The notes: generated by a model from the sequence alone, not told the origin. A DNA stretch of 64,000 nt from Streptomyces stelliscabiei (GCF_014873495.1 NZ_JADBGF010000001.1:10106001-10170000), one strand, 5' to 3'; numbered from the stretch's first letter, positions 49,778 through 60,884 are shown. A program made the numbers and translations.

Positions 49778-50680
49778 ATGAAGATCGGTTTCGCGCTCCC
49801 GCAGTTCCACAAGCAGGCCTCCGGCATCGCCCGGACCGCCGAGTTCGCCCGGAAGGTCGAGAATGCAGGGGCTGCCAGTCTGTGGGTTGGTGACCGCAAC
49901 CTCGCCGCTGTCAACCCGAAGGTCGGTTATGGCGGGCAAGGCAACACCATCCCGGCCGAACTGAACCCGGCCGCCGACCCCTTCGTGCTCCTGGGTATCG
50001 CCGCGAGTGCCACCGAGCGCGTGCTCCTCGGAGCTCATGTACTCATCGCCCCTCTGTATCCGCCAGTGCAACTGGCCAGGTCGCTGACCAGCATCGACCT
50101 GATAAGCGGTGGTCGTCTGCTGCCTGGGTTCGGCATCGGCTGGTCGCCCGAGGAGTACGAAGCCGCGGGCGGGGACTTCAGCCGCCGTGGAGCCAGGATG
50201 AACGAACTGCTCGACGCTCTGGAAGCCATCTGGACCACCGACCCGGCCGCATTCCAGGGTGAGTCGATCTCGGTGCCCTTGCATCACTCTCCGCTCAAGC
50301 CGGCACGGCGCCCACGACCGCCGTTCTACCTGGGCGCACTGTCAGAGCGGGCGCTGCGGCGGGTCGCCGAACGCGGGGACGGCTGGCTGCCGTTGTGCGT
50401 GGTGCCGAGTTACCTGGACGTCGACGGTCTGGTAGCCCAGCGGGCGGTCATCGACCGGCTGGCCCGAGAGGCCGGCCGGGATCCGTCCGCGATCGACACG
50501 GTCCTGCGGGTCAACATCGACCCGGACACCTCCTCACAGCAGGTCGCGGATGCTCTCAAGGCGGTCCACGAGCGCACCAGCATCGATCACTTCATGATCG
50601 ACTCCATGTACGCCGTCCACAGCGTCGACGGAGCCATCGCCTTCGCCACCGAGCTGATCGAACTGGCAGGCAAGGGCTGA
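49778..50680 (+). CDS. LLM-class (luciferase-like) F420/FMN-dependent oxidoreductase
   Basis: 300 residues from ATG 49778 (GAGAAAGAACAACC). TIM-barrel family features: MKIGFALPQFHKQASGIART, AASLWVGDRNL, PFVLLGIAASATERVLLGAH, YPPVQLARSLTSIDLISGGR, and LPGFGIGWSPEEYEAAGGDF. The GRLLPGFGIGWSPEEYEA block is characteristic of F420-dependent members (TIGR03619-like). It catalyses hydride transfer or monooxygenation on an unknown substrate. It may modify the product of the neighbouring peptide gene, which is speculation. Confidence 0.9.
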   Translation: MKIGFALPQFHKQASGIARTAEFARKVENAGAASLWVGDRNLAAVNPKVGYGGQGNTIPAELNPAADPFVLLGIAASATERVLLGAHVLIAPLYPPVQLARSLTSIDLISGGRLLPGFGIGWSPEEYEAAGGDFSRRGARMNELLDALEAIWTTDPAAFQGESISVPLHHSPLKPARRPRPPFYLGALSERALRRVAERGDGWLPLCVVPSYLDVDGLVAQRAVIDRLAREAGRDPSAIDTVLRVNIDPDTSSQQVADALKAVHERTSIDHFMIDSMYAVHSVDGAIAFATELIELAGKG

Positions 50681-51261
50681 CCGCCGGCCATTCCGACCTG
50701 GCGAGAGCGCCCCGCCGATACGTGTGCTCAGCCATTCGCACACCGCGTGTCGCAGGAACACGGGTCGCCACAATGGGGCCGGCAGGCTCTGGTTACCCAC
50801 CGTCGGGGCCGACCGCTGGGAATGACTGCGGGGCCGGACCGGCCGCTGCGCAGCCGTGATCTCGTCCCGGGATCGCAGTACGCGCGTAACGGATGCGGCA
50901 TGACCTTGGGTGTGGGCGACGTGACCATCGAGAAGGTCACGCAGTAAGTCGCACGACGCGAGTGGCAGCGAGTGTCGGCACCTCGGGCATCCGCCCCGAC
51001 GCAGCGCAGGAGATCCTGTGCGCAACTGACCGCGACCGCCGAACTGCGCGCAGGGTCATCGGCGACAAAGGACATCCTCGCCGAGGCGGTGACCTGGGCG
51101 TACACCAAGGCCGCCAGGCGGGTGCGCCAAGGCGACGACTGGCGTACCCACCACGTCTTCGGCGGCGAGGTGTGCTGCGGCGCCCACACGATCCGCGCCG
51201 CCGGCACCTGCTGGTGGAACTCCCTCACCAGCATCGAACCGACCATACATAGGAGATTCAA
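50681..51261. other. 580-bp stretch with only unassigned open frames
   Basis: Plus frames such as DILAEAVTWAYTKAARRVRQ with WRTHHVFGGEVCCGAHTIRA (near 51070-51200), and GMTLGVGDVTIEKVTQ ending at 50947, look partly coding but have no family, start or ribosome-binding site that I can support. AGGAG at 51252 belongs to the next gene. Confidence 0.4.
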
Positions 51262-52149
51262 GTGAGATACCGGAAGACTCTGCCCTGGCTCGCTGCGGTG
51301 GCCTGCTTCGCCACCGCCTGCAGCAGCACGTCCGGCACCGACCCGGCCGCCCGGTCGACAACGTCCGCCGCGGCCCGCTCGGCGTCGGACTCCGAGGAGC
51401 GAAACGAGGCGCTTGTTCTGCGCCTGTACTCGGAGGCGTTCAACAAGGACAAGACCGACGTGGTGAAGGAGCTCGTCGCGACCGACTACGTGCAGCACGA
51501 CAAGTCGGTGCCCGGCGGGGCCGACGGGCAGATCAAGCAGTTCAAGGACGTCAAGGCGAAGATTCCCGGTGCGGTGGCGACCGTCAAGCACGTGGCCGCC
51601 GACGGTGACCTGGTGGCCGTGCACTGGCACGCGTCGGCGACCCCGAAGAACGAGGCGACCGGCCAGGCCAAAGCCGACCTCTTCCGGGTCGACAACGGCA
51701 AGCTGGTCGAGCACTGGGGCATCACGCAGACCGTGCCGAAGAAGACGGCCAGCGGGAACTCGCTGTTCAGCGACGTGTACCGGTACCCGGACGGGGCACC
51801 GGCCCTGTCCGAGGAGCAGGAGGACAAGAACCGGAAGTTCGCGGTCGACGCGTACCGAAAGCTCTCCGACGGTGACGCGTCCGTGATCGACAAGAGCTGG
51901 GATCCTCGGTACTACCAGCACAACCCGATCGCTCCGAACGGAACGGCTCCGCTGAAGCGGTTCTTCGAGCAGAACACGCAGGACGCCCCCTCGCCCAGCA
52001 GTACCGGAGGCGGGACCCGGTTCGGCAACACCCTCGCCGACGGGGACCTGGTGTGGGTCTTCAGCTCCGACTACGTCGTCGTGGACCTCTTCCGCGTCGT
52101 CGGCGGCAAGATCATCGAGCACTGGGACGTCGTAGCCGACGGGCAGTAG
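51262..52149 (+). CDS. Lipoprotein with two SnoaL-like domains
   Basis: 295 residues, start 7 bases behind AGGAG. Lipobox AVACFATAC at residues 13-20, so membrane-anchored outside. Two tandem NTF2/SnoaL-like (polyketide cyclase-type) domains: VLRLYSEAFNKDKTDVVKEL, YVQHDKSVPGGADGQ to KLVEHWGITQTVP, and DAYRKLSDGDASVIDKSWDP, YYQHNPIAPNG to KIIEHWDVVADGQ. Both keep the Y-x-QH and EHWD/EHWG patterns. Proteins of this type bind small hydrophobic ligands; activity unknown. The IS1182-family element at 52261 inserted about 110 bases after its stop. Confidence 0.88.
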   Translation: MRYRKTLPWLAAVACFATACSSTSGTDPAARSTTSAAARSASDSEERNEALVLRLYSEAFNKDKTDVVKELVATDYVQHDKSVPGGADGQIKQFKDVKAKIPGAVATVKHVAADGDLVAVHWHASATPKNEATGQAKADLFRVDNGKLVEHWGITQTVPKKTASGNSLFSDVYRYPDGAPALSEEQEDKNRKFAVDAYRKLSDGDASVIDKSWDPRYYQHNPIAPNGTAPLKRFFEQNTQDAPSPSSTGGGTRFGNTLADGDLVWVFSSDYVVVDLFRVVGGKIIEHWDVVADGQ

Positions 52150-52260
52150 CCCTTTACCAAGCCTCGCCCTGCTGGAGAACGGAACGCCGGGCAGGACGTA
52201 GCGATCTGCCTCCCAGGCGTTCTGGATTCTCCCGTGTAGCAGGGCTTTGCGGGGGTCCGG

Positions 52261-54104
<1,844 letters not shown>

Positions 54105-54281
54105 GTCCGGCTCCCGGACGGATACCGAAGCGGGGGGGCGGGTGCGGTGTGCGGTGCCCGGGAGATCCGGCCGTACCGCACCTGTAGGCGGAGGCCCGTG
54201 TGTCACGTGGCGTGAACGTTACTGCGGCGGCGTATGCGGGCACTCGGGATCGGCGGGGCAGCCGACGAGGAGGGTCCGGTC

Positions 54282-54665
54282 ATGCAGGTGTCGCCTCAGG
54301 GCGTTACGGTCGTGGCTCTCCTGGCGGATCCGGACGCGCCGACGGAGGTCGCCCAGCGCATGGCCCGGACACTTCCTGATCGGCTCACCGACAAGTCGGA
54401 CCAGGGGCGACGGTTCGACGTCGAGGTGGTCAGTGAGCCCTTCACCTCGGGGACGGAGGACCCGCCGACCTAGATGCGAAGGATCATGGACCGCGGGAGT
54501 GCGGAGAACTGGGACATCGTCGTGGCCCTCACCGACCTTCCGCTGCACTCCCACGGGCGCAAGGTGGCTGTGAACCTGAATCACGAACACGGCTTGGCGC
54601 TGCTCTCTCTTCCTTCACTGGGGGGCCTGCGGCTGCAGACGAGGGCCCGGCGAGCCGTCGAAGAA
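54282..54665 (+). pseudogene. Unknown conserved protein, stop-interrupted and truncated
   Basis: ATG 54282 opens QVSPQGVTVVALLADPDAPT and RMARTLPDRLTDKSDQGRRF, EVVSEPFTSGTEDPPT, then TAG (54471-54473), continuing in the same frame MRRIMDRGSAENWDIVVALT, DLPLHSHGRKVAVNLNHEHG and LLSLPSLGGLRLQTRARRAV. The single in-frame stop falls in continuous coding sequence, and the frame ends in DNA antisense to the regulator at 54655. Family not recognised. Confidence 0.65.
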
Positions 54666-55395
54666 GCGACGAGGACCTCGCAGTCGAGTTCGAGGATGCC
54701 GATCACAGGGTGCCGGAAGCGTTTCGTGGTGGCGCGGCGTACAGCGACCTCGTGTTCGTCCCAGAGGTGGGCGAACTCCTCACTCGCGGCGCGTAGTTCC
54801 GCGACGAGGGCGGCCGGTTCGTGGTCCGTTGGGCGGGCAGAGGCCACCGCTCGCAGGCCGGCGACCTGCTCGCGGGCGCGCCGGGGGCGGTCCTCGGGCG
54901 GGAACAGCTCCTGGGCCGCCGGGTCCAGGAAGAAGCAGCGGATCATGTTGCGTCCTCGGGGCGGGCGGGCGAGGACGTCTCCGCTCAGCGCCCGTGACAG
55001 CGCGTTCTGGGCCAGGACCTCGCCGCAGTCGGTCGCCACCATCGCGGGGGTGTCGTGCAGCCGGTCCAGCACCAGGAGCAGGCCCGGGCGCACGTGCGTG
55101 CTGGTCGCCTCCCGGCGCGGCGCTTCCTCACCGGTGAGGTGGAAGAGGTGGTCGCGTTCGTCCTCCGTCAGGCGCAGGGCGCGGGCCAGCGCGGTGAGCA
55201 TCTGGCGGGACGGGCGCGGGCCCCGGGACTGTTCCAGCCGTGTGTAGTAGTCCACGGACATGCCGGCCAGCTGGGCCACCTCCTCGCGGCGCAGCCCCGG
55301 CGTACGGCGCCGGGCTCCGGCCGCGAGGCCCACGTCGGAGGTCCAGGCGGGCGCGAGCGCGGCGCAGGAAGTCGGCGAGTTCGGCTCGGTTCACC
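54655..55395 (-). pseudogene. MmyB-like XRE-family regulator, frameshifted
   Basis: GTG 55395 starts NRAELADFLRRARARLDL; one extra base near 55340 shifts the continuation GLAAGARRRTPGLRREEVAQ, LAGMSVDYYTRLEQSRGPRP (helix-turn-helix). The ligand domain follows (GLLLVLDRLHDTPAMVATDC, MIRCFFLDPAAQELFPPEDR) to IGILELDCEVLVASSTARRA, where homology ends before the last 30-40 residues. Broken at both ends, although an internal start at 55333 could still give an HTH protein. Divergent to the epimerase gene it may once have controlled. Confidence 0.75.
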
Positions 55396-55530
55396 TCTCC
55401 AGGGTGCGGGAGGCCGGCCGGCTTATCCAGGGACTGGCGATCCCCTGATGAAGAGGTCTCTCCCTCTCGTCCCCGCGTCGGCCGAGGCTGGCCGTCAACG
55501 GCAGGCGACACAGCGCGTGAGGAGCAGATC

Positions 55531-56385
55531 ATGCTGACGTTGGTGACCGGTACGACGGGACAGGTCGGACGCCGCTTTGTGCCGAGGCTGCTGGCCCAGC
55601 GGCAGCGGGGCGAGCAGGTGCGAGTCCTGGTGCGGGACGCGGCCCGCGGCGAGCGCTTTGCGGAGCTGGGCGCGCAGATCGCCGTAGGGGACATGCGCGA
55701 CGAGGAGACATTCGGCAAGGCGCTCGCCGGCGTGGACGCCGTCGTGAACGTCGCCGCTTCCTTCCGCGGGGTGCCGGACGAGGAGGCGTGGGCCGTCAAC
55801 CGGGACGCCGCGGTGGCCCTGGGCCGTGCCGCGCAGGCCTTGGGCGTGGAGCGGTTCGTGCAGGTCAGCACGAACAATGTGTACGGCGTCGGACGGGGCC
55901 GTCCGCTGACCGAGGAGGACGAGAGCCGGCCGGGCGGCGCGATGTGGGGCGCCTACCCTGCGTCCAAGGCCGAGGCCGAGGCCGAACTGCTCGCGCTCAA
56001 GGGCCTGGACGTACGCATCGGACGGCTCCCCTTCGTCTACGGCGAGGGCGACCCGCACCTCGCCGACTCCTTGCACTGGGCATCCCGTTGGGCGCCGCAC
56101 CAGCGCCTGCAGATGGCCCACCACGCGGACGTCGCCCAGGGGCTGATGCGCCTGCTCTACGCGCCGGGCATCGCCAGCCGGATCTACAACATCGCCGATG
56201 ACGCCCCCGTCACCACGGTCGAGCTGTACCAGCTCGACGGCGTCGAGGTGCCCGCCGGGCTCCACGAGCTCACGGACCCCGACCCGTGGTTCGGAATCAT
56301 GTCCAACCAGCGGATCCGCCGGGAGCTCGGCTTCCGGCCGATCTACCCGAGCGTCTGGACCGCCCGGGACGCCGGAGCCCTGTGA
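55531..56385 (+). CDS. NAD(P)-dependent epimerase/dehydratase (extended SDR)
   Basis: 284 residues from ATG 55531 (GAGGAGCAGATC). Cofactor motif LTLVTGTTGQVGRRFVPRLL, then VRVLVRDAARGERFAELGAQ, IAVGDMRDEETFGKALAGVD, active-site region RFVQVSTNNVYGVGRG and GAYPASKAEAEAELLALKGL with YxxxK (YPASK), and IGRLPFVYGEGDPHL. A complete extended SDR acting on nucleotide-sugar-like or small carbonyl substrates. Divergent from the broken MmyB regulator. 56386-56669 after it shows no intact gene; a minus-strand scrap (VSLADLGVINVANALSQAAG) is unassigned. Confidence 0.92.
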   Translation: MLTLVTGTTGQVGRRFVPRLLAQRQRGEQVRVLVRDAARGERFAELGAQIAVGDMRDEETFGKALAGVDAVVNVAASFRGVPDEEAWAVNRDAAVALGRAAQALGVERFVQVSTNNVYGVGRGRPLTEEDESRPGGAMWGAYPASKAEAEAELLALKGLDVRIGRLPFVYGEGDPHLADSLHWASRWAPHQRLQMAHHADVAQGLMRLLYAPGIASRIYNIADDAPVTTVELYQLDGVEVPAGLHELTDPDPWFGIMSNQRIRRELGFRPIYPSVWTARDAGAL

Positions 56386-56669
56386 CGGTCACGGCGCCCG
56401 GCCGGTCCACCCCTCTGATCCGCCATCATGGTCACCACCAGGTACAGCACCTGGTAGCACCAGGTACCTCATGATCGGCGCGGCAAAGGGCGGGCGCCCG
56501 CGGCCTGCGACAGCGCGTTCGCCACGTTGATCACACCGAGGTCCGCCAACGACACGTAGCGCGCCGTATCGGTGACAACCACCGGGCTTCGCCCGCCTGA
56601 AGCCGCAGTTCAGCGGATGCCGCCGGCGACACCTGTCGTGCTTCGGCTCAGCCCATGAGCCGATGCACG

Positions 56670-56704
56670 GGCTGCCCCGCACGGTAAAGCCGTGCGGGGC
56701 AGCC
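56670..56704 (-). terminator. Hairpin terminator after GH43 gene
   Basis: Perfect 15-bp arms GGCTGCCCCGCACGG (56670-56684) and 56690-56704, loop TAAAG, 20 bases beyond the GH43 stop codon. Confidence 0.85.
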
Positions 56705-56723
56705 GGCGAGTGAGGGAATGCGG

Positions 56724-59069
56724 TCAGGCCCAGGGGTTGACCGCAGTGAAGGAACTGTCGGCGCGGAAGGTGGCGGTGTCCTGGAAGGGGTCGATGCGCA
56801 GCTCGTAGTTGTAGTGGCGGAGGTAGCGGCCGGGGTAGTTGTACGACTCGAGGGAGACCGAGCCGGCGGTCGAACCGGGGCGGGCGCAGTAGGTGGCGTC
56901 CTTGTTGAAGAGCGCCGTGCCGCCCGGCGCGTCGAAGCGGATCCGGAGGTCCTTGTGGCGCAGGTAGCGGCCGGACGCGTCACGGAACGAGTAGCAGCTG
57001 TCGTCGGCCAGACCGGGGACGATGGTGAAGGTGGCGCTCTGTTTGACCGCCGTCGTGCTGGAGGACGTCACCGGATCGAGGTAGCCGAGGCTGTCGGAGC
57101 GTACGGCGGCGTAGCGGCCGGGGAAGTTGACGGACTGGAGCGAGCGGGTGGTGTTCGTCGGCAGGGCGACGCCGCCGGAGACCGGAGCGATGCTGCTCAG
57201 AGTGGGGACGACCTTTCTGATCAGGCCGTCGGCGTCGAACTCCAGCTTGTCGATGGTGGTTTCGCGGTGGGTGCCGTCGCCGCCGGGGATGGCGAAGCGG
57301 TGGTAGGCGATGTACCAGTCGTCGGTGTTCGGTACCTGCACCACGGAGTGGTGGCCGGGGCCCTTGACGCCGAGCGAGAGGTCCTTCTCCAGGATCACGC
57401 CGCGCTTGGTCCAGGGGCCGGTGGGCGAGGAGCCGGTGGCGTAGGCGACCCGGTAGTTCTCGTCACGTGTGTCGTTCTCCGACCACATGAAGTAGTAGGT
57501 GCCCTTGCGCTTGATGACGAAGGAGCCCTCGCGGTAGCCGCTGGGGGTGATGTTGGTGACCTTGGAGGCGTCGAAGGAGACCATGTCGTCGTTCAGGGGA
57601 ACCACGTACGCCTGGCCGTTGGCAAAGTAGAGGTAGGACTGGCCGTCGTCGTCGGTGAAGACCGCCGGGTCGATCATCTGGCCCGAGTAGGCGCCGCGGG
57701 CGATCAGGGGCTTGCCCAGGGGGTCCTTGAACGGTCCGGTGGGCGAGTCGGAGACCGCGACACCGATGTTCCCGTCGGCGGAGTAGTAGAAGTAGTACTT
57801 CCCGTTCTTCGCGGTCATCGCCGGGGCCCAGGCCCGGCTGTTGGTCCAGGAGATGTCAGGGCCGAGGTCCAGGATGACGCCGTGGTCCGTCCAGTGGACC
57901 AGGTCCTTGGACGAGTACGCCTTGAACTGCGTACCGCTCCAGTTCGCGAAGCCGTCGGTGGTCGGGTAGATGTAGTACGTGTCGCCGAAGCGGACGATGT
58001 TCGGGTCGGCGGTGAGCCCCGGCAGGACCGGGCTCCTCATGACCAGCGCCTCCACCGTCCAGGTGCGCTTCGTTCCGTCGGAGCCGGTCACCTCGTACGT
58101 CACAGGGTTGGTGAAGTCGCGCGGGGTGCCGGAGGCCGGGCTGATGGACGCGCCTTGGGCGAGGGTGAACTGCGGGGCGAGCGCGGTGAGGTCCGTTCCC
58201 TCCTTCACCGGCAGCGTGATCTTGCTGCGGGCGTCGTCGATGAGGGCGTCGATCTTCAGCGAGGGATGGGTGGCCGCGGCGATGTGCGTGGTGTTCCCGC
58301 TGATCTCGAGGACCTCGCCGGGTGCCAGCGCGCGGTTGTAGACCCTGAAGTCCCGCATCTTGCCCTTGAAGAGCTTGTCACCGCTGTAGAGGGACTTGCC
58401 GATGTAGTTGGCCGTGGTGGTGCCGGATCCGATGGAACCGGGGGTGGTGGTGACCGACGTGTTGCGGGCCACCTCCACGCCGTCCTGGTACAGGACGCCC
58501 GTGGTGCCGGTCTGCGTGTAGGTGACGTGCTTCCAGACGGAGCGCGGCAGGTCGCTGGTGGTTCGGGTGTTCTGCTCGGTCGAAAAGGCCCCGGAGGCGA
58601 TGGCGGTCCGGAACGTGTTGCCGGTGCTGAACAGGTACCCGTTGCCCGCTCCGTTGGCGGAGTTGCCGAAGCCGTAGAGGAAGTACGGCGTGGCCTGGGC
58701 GGCGTCGATCTGCACGTCCATCGAGACGGTGATCGAGTTCATGCCGCTCATGATGTTGTCCGGCACCTTGATGTAGGTGCTGGACCCGTTGAACGTGAGC
58801 CCTTCACCGGAACCGGACCAGCCGGCGGTGCCGTTCACGGTGCCGTCCCGGCCGTTGCCCGAGGAGTCCGCCGCCACCGTGCCGGAGGTGGCGTCGAGTT
58901 TGTACCAGAGGGCCAGGCCGTCGGTGATCTCCGCCGCCCGGGCGGGGGCCGCCGGGCCGACGACGCCCGCCAGAAGCGAGACGGCGGCGGCCACGGCGGC
59001 CAGAGCGCCCTGCCGGAATCTCGGGCGGCGCTGTGCTGTCACGCCGCGTGGTCGAAAAGTATCCGGCAT
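56724..59069 (-). CDS. Secreted LamG-GH43-AbfB arabinan/arabinofuranoside hydrolase
   Basis: 781 residues from ATG 59069 (AAGGAGCTGTCCGGC). Signal peptide with core LAAVAAAVSLLAGVVG, cleavage after PARA. A LamG/concanavalin domain follows (LALWYKLDATSGTVAADSSG to MRDFRVYNRALAPGEV, residues about 48-240), then a bridging Ig-like part (TNPVTYEVTGSDGTKRTW). The GH43 five-blade domain has catalytic ADPNIVRFGDTYYIY (base), MIDPAVFTDDDGQ (pKa) and SGYREGSFVIKRKGTY (acid). The last 140 residues are an AbfB (CBM42) arabinose-binding domain with repeats LQSVNFPGRYAAVR and LESYNYPGRYLRHY. Probably cotranscribed with the GH43 gene upstream. Confidence 0.95.
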   Translation of the reverse strand: MPDTFRPRGVTAQRRPRFRQGALAAVAAAVSLLAGVVGPAAPARAAEITDGLALWYKLDATSGTVAADSSGNGRDGTVNGTAGWSGSGEGLTFNGSSTYIKVPDNIMSGMNSITVSMDVQIDAAQATPYFLYGFGNSANGAGNGYLFSTGNTFRTAIASGAFSTEQNTRTTSDLPRSVWKHVTYTQTGTTGVLYQDGVEVARNTSVTTTPGSIGSGTTTANYIGKSLYSGDKLFKGKMRDFRVYNRALAPGEVLEISGNTTHIAAATHPSLKIDALIDDARSKITLPVKEGTDLTALAPQFTLAQGASISPASGTPRDFTNPVTYEVTGSDGTKRTWTVEALVMRSPVLPGLTADPNIVRFGDTYYIYPTTDGFANWSGTQFKAYSSKDLVHWTDHGVILDLGPDISWTNSRAWAPAMTAKNGKYYFYYSADGNIGVAVSDSPTGPFKDPLGKPLIARGAYSGQMIDPAVFTDDDGQSYLYFANGQAYVVPLNDDMVSFDASKVTNITPSGYREGSFVIKRKGTYYFMWSENDTRDENYRVAYATGSSPTGPWTKRGVILEKDLSLGVKGPGHHSVVQVPNTDDWYIAYHRFAIPGGDGTHRETTIDKLEFDADGLIRKVVPTLSSIAPVSGGVALPTNTTRSLQSVNFPGRYAAVRSDSLGYLDPVTSSSTTAVKQSATFTIVPGLADDSCYSFRDASGRYLRHKDLRIRFDAPGGTALFNKDATYCARPGSTAGSVSLESYNYPGRYLRHYNYELRIDPFQDTATFRADSSFTAVNPWA

Positions 59070-59149
59070 GCCGGACAGCTCCTTTCGGTCTGGTGGAGCG
59101 ATGGGTGGGTGGGGGCGCCGTGCAGGCGCCCCCACCTTGTCGGCGTCGG

Positions 59150-60601
59150 TCAGCTCGTTACGCGGAAGGTGGCGTCGCTGCGTCCTGTCGCGGTGCTGAT
59201 GGGGTCGAGGCGGAGCTGGTAGGCGTAGTGGCGGATGTAGCGGTCGGGGTGGTTGTAGGACTGGAAGGAGGACCAGGTGGGGTCGGCGAGGCCGGCGACC
59301 TGGCGGAAGGTGGCGTCTGCGGCGAACTGGGCGGTGCCGTCATTGCGGACCAGTTGGAAGTCGTAGTTGGCGTGGCGCAGGAAGTAGCCGGGGAACTTGA
59401 CCGACTCGAAGGACACGGTGCCGGTGCCCGTGAGGCCGGGCCGCATGCGGAACTGGGCGTCGTCGGCGGGGCTCACGTTGGGATCGATGCGCACGTCGAA
59501 GTTGGTCTGGCGCACGTACCGGTCCTGGAAGTTGAACGACTGCAGGCGCTGGACCGGGGTGTTGGGCCAGCGGGCGAGGACACGGCTCTCCTCGGCGGAG
59601 GTGAGGTTCATGATCCAGCCGTGGCGCTTCTTCGTGACGCCCATGTTGTAGCTGCCCGTCACCTGCTTCTGGTAGGAGGCGGGGTCTGAGGGGTTGGTCG
59701 TCAGGACCGGCATGTAGCCGCTGTTGGTGGCGTACTGGTCGAGGTAGAGACCCCACTTGTTGGTGCCGTTGAACTTCATCCACATCGGGCCCTCGACCCG
59801 CGTGCCGGTCGTGCCCTGCGTGCCGATCAGGCCGATGCCGGAGAGGTCGCCCAGCCTGGTCCACGTCCCGAGGATGGAGTTGCTGCCCTCGAGGGTGATC
59901 TGCCCGTCGGCGGAGGCCCGCACGTAGCGGTAGTTACCGACACCGGCCGGGACCTCGATGATCTGGGTGTCGATGATCTCCTGGGCGCCGGGGCGGTCGA
60001 TGTAGATCTGCGGGGTGGTGATGGTGCGGAAGTCGCTGGTGCGGGCGTAGAAGATGCGGTGCTTCGTCGCGCCGTTGAGGGGCACGTTCGTCGCCCAGTA
60101 CAGGACGTAGTCGTTGGTCTCGGGGTCCCAGATCGCCTCGGGGGCCCAGGCGTTGCGGCCGTCGGGGATCGCGCCGGCGACGTTGAGCAGCCACGGATCC
60201 GACCATGAGACCAGGTCCGACGACTCCCACACCACCAGGTTGCGGCTGCCGTTGTTGATGGAGGCGTTCCAGTCCTGCCCGCAGCTGATGCACAGGTCGG
60301 TCGCGATGATCCAGTACTTGCTGCCGTCGGGGGACCTCACGAGTGCCGGGTCGCGCACCCCCTTGGTACCGACCGTGGAGCGCAGCACCATGGCGCCGCC
60401 GTTGAGGTCGTTCCAGTGCAGGCCGTCGGTGCTGTGCGAGAGGTACATCTGCTGGTTGGTCGCCCCCTCACCGGTGAAGTGCACCATCAGGTAACCCGGG
60501 TCGGCGGCGGCGGCCCGCTGAGGTGTGGTGACGACTTGGGCGGTGAAGAGCAGGCAGGCGGCGACGAATATCGCCGCCAGCCGTGAGAGAACCGCGGGCA
60601 T
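59150..60601 (-). CDS. Secreted GH43-AbfB arabinofuranosidase/arabinanase
   Basis: 483 residues. Signal peptide MPAVLSRLAAIFVAACLLFT, cleavage near QRAAA. GH43-type domain: VHFTGEGATNQQMYLSHSTD, catalytic KGVRDPALVRSPDGSKYWII, NAWAPEAIWDPETNDYVLYW and acid region TGTRVEGPMWMKFNGTNKWG. The AbfB domain (LQSFNFQDRYVRQTNF, FESVKFPGYFLRHANY, FQSYNHPDRYIRHYAY) covers the last 140 residues. First gene of the pair; 80 bases separate it from the larger GH43 gene. Acts outside the cell on arabinan or arabinoxylan, complementing the GH62 enzyme at 28.7 kb. Confidence 0.95.
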   Translation of the reverse strand: MPAVLSRLAAIFVAACLLFTAQVVTTPQRAAAADPGYLMVHFTGEGATNQQMYLSHSTDGLHWNDLNGGAMVLRSTVGTKGVRDPALVRSPDGSKYWIIATDLCISCGQDWNASINNGSRNLVVWESSDLVSWSDPWLLNVAGAIPDGRNAWAPEAIWDPETNDYVLYWATNVPLNGATKHRIFYARTSDFRTITTPQIYIDRPGAQEIIDTQIIEVPAGVGNYRYVRASADGQITLEGSNSILGTWTRLGDLSGIGLIGTQGTTGTRVEGPMWMKFNGTNKWGLYLDQYATNSGYMPVLTTNPSDPASYQKQVTGSYNMGVTKKRHGWIMNLTSAEESRVLARWPNTPVQRLQSFNFQDRYVRQTNFDVRIDPNVSPADDAQFRMRPGLTGTGTVSFESVKFPGYFLRHANYDFQLVRNDGTAQFAADATFRQVAGLADPTWSSFQSYNHPDRYIRHYAYQLRLDPISTATGRSDATFRVTS

Positions 60602-60694
60602 ATGCGTTCCTGTCTTTCTGGGGTGCCGTGAGCAGGGGCAAGTGAGGTCGAGGGTGAGGCCCGGCCTCCGTACTGTCGGGGCAGGACCGGCTCC

Positions 60695-60718
60695 GCGCGA
60701 CGTGGGCCCACGTCGCGC
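60695..60718. promoter_or_regulatory. Perfect 24-bp palindrome in the GH43 leader
   Basis: Centre of symmetry between 60706 and 60707; the inner part is CGACGTGGGCCCACGTCG. It lies about 95 bases upstream of the GH43 start. Could be an operator, or a hairpin in the 5' leader RNA. Confidence 0.8.
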
Positions 60719-60721
60719 TGG

Positions 60722-60859
60722 TCAGCGGCCGACGTGCCGCGGTTTCCGCGTGAGCATGGCAACGACCGGGGACCCCGCCATGGCGGGTCGGGCGACGAGG
60801 GCGGCGCAGAGGGTCGCCGGAGCCGGCTCGGGAGCGTGCCGGAGACGGGTGCGTAACAT
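60722..60859 (-). CDS. 45-residue leader ORF upstream of the GH43 genes
   Basis: ATG 60859 is 7 bases behind AAAGGGGAC. The frame encodes MLRTRLRHAPEPAPATLCAA then a basic tail (MLTRKPRHVGR) and stops at 60722, directly before the palindrome. Two features, the strong ribosome-binding site and the position in a 280-base leader, suggest a translated upstream ORF. No family; coding status unproven. Confidence 0.35.
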   Translation of the reverse strand: MLRTRLRHAPEPAPATLCAALVARPAMAGSPVVAMLTRKPRHVGR

Positions 60860-60884
60860 GGGCTGTCCCCTTTGACCGGCCATG

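Noticed and set aside
56718..59222. An 834-codon plus-strand frame opposite the GH43 gene
   Set aside because: Mirror of the LamG-GH43-AbfB gene, whose motifs, signal peptide and ribosome-binding site are all on the minus strand.
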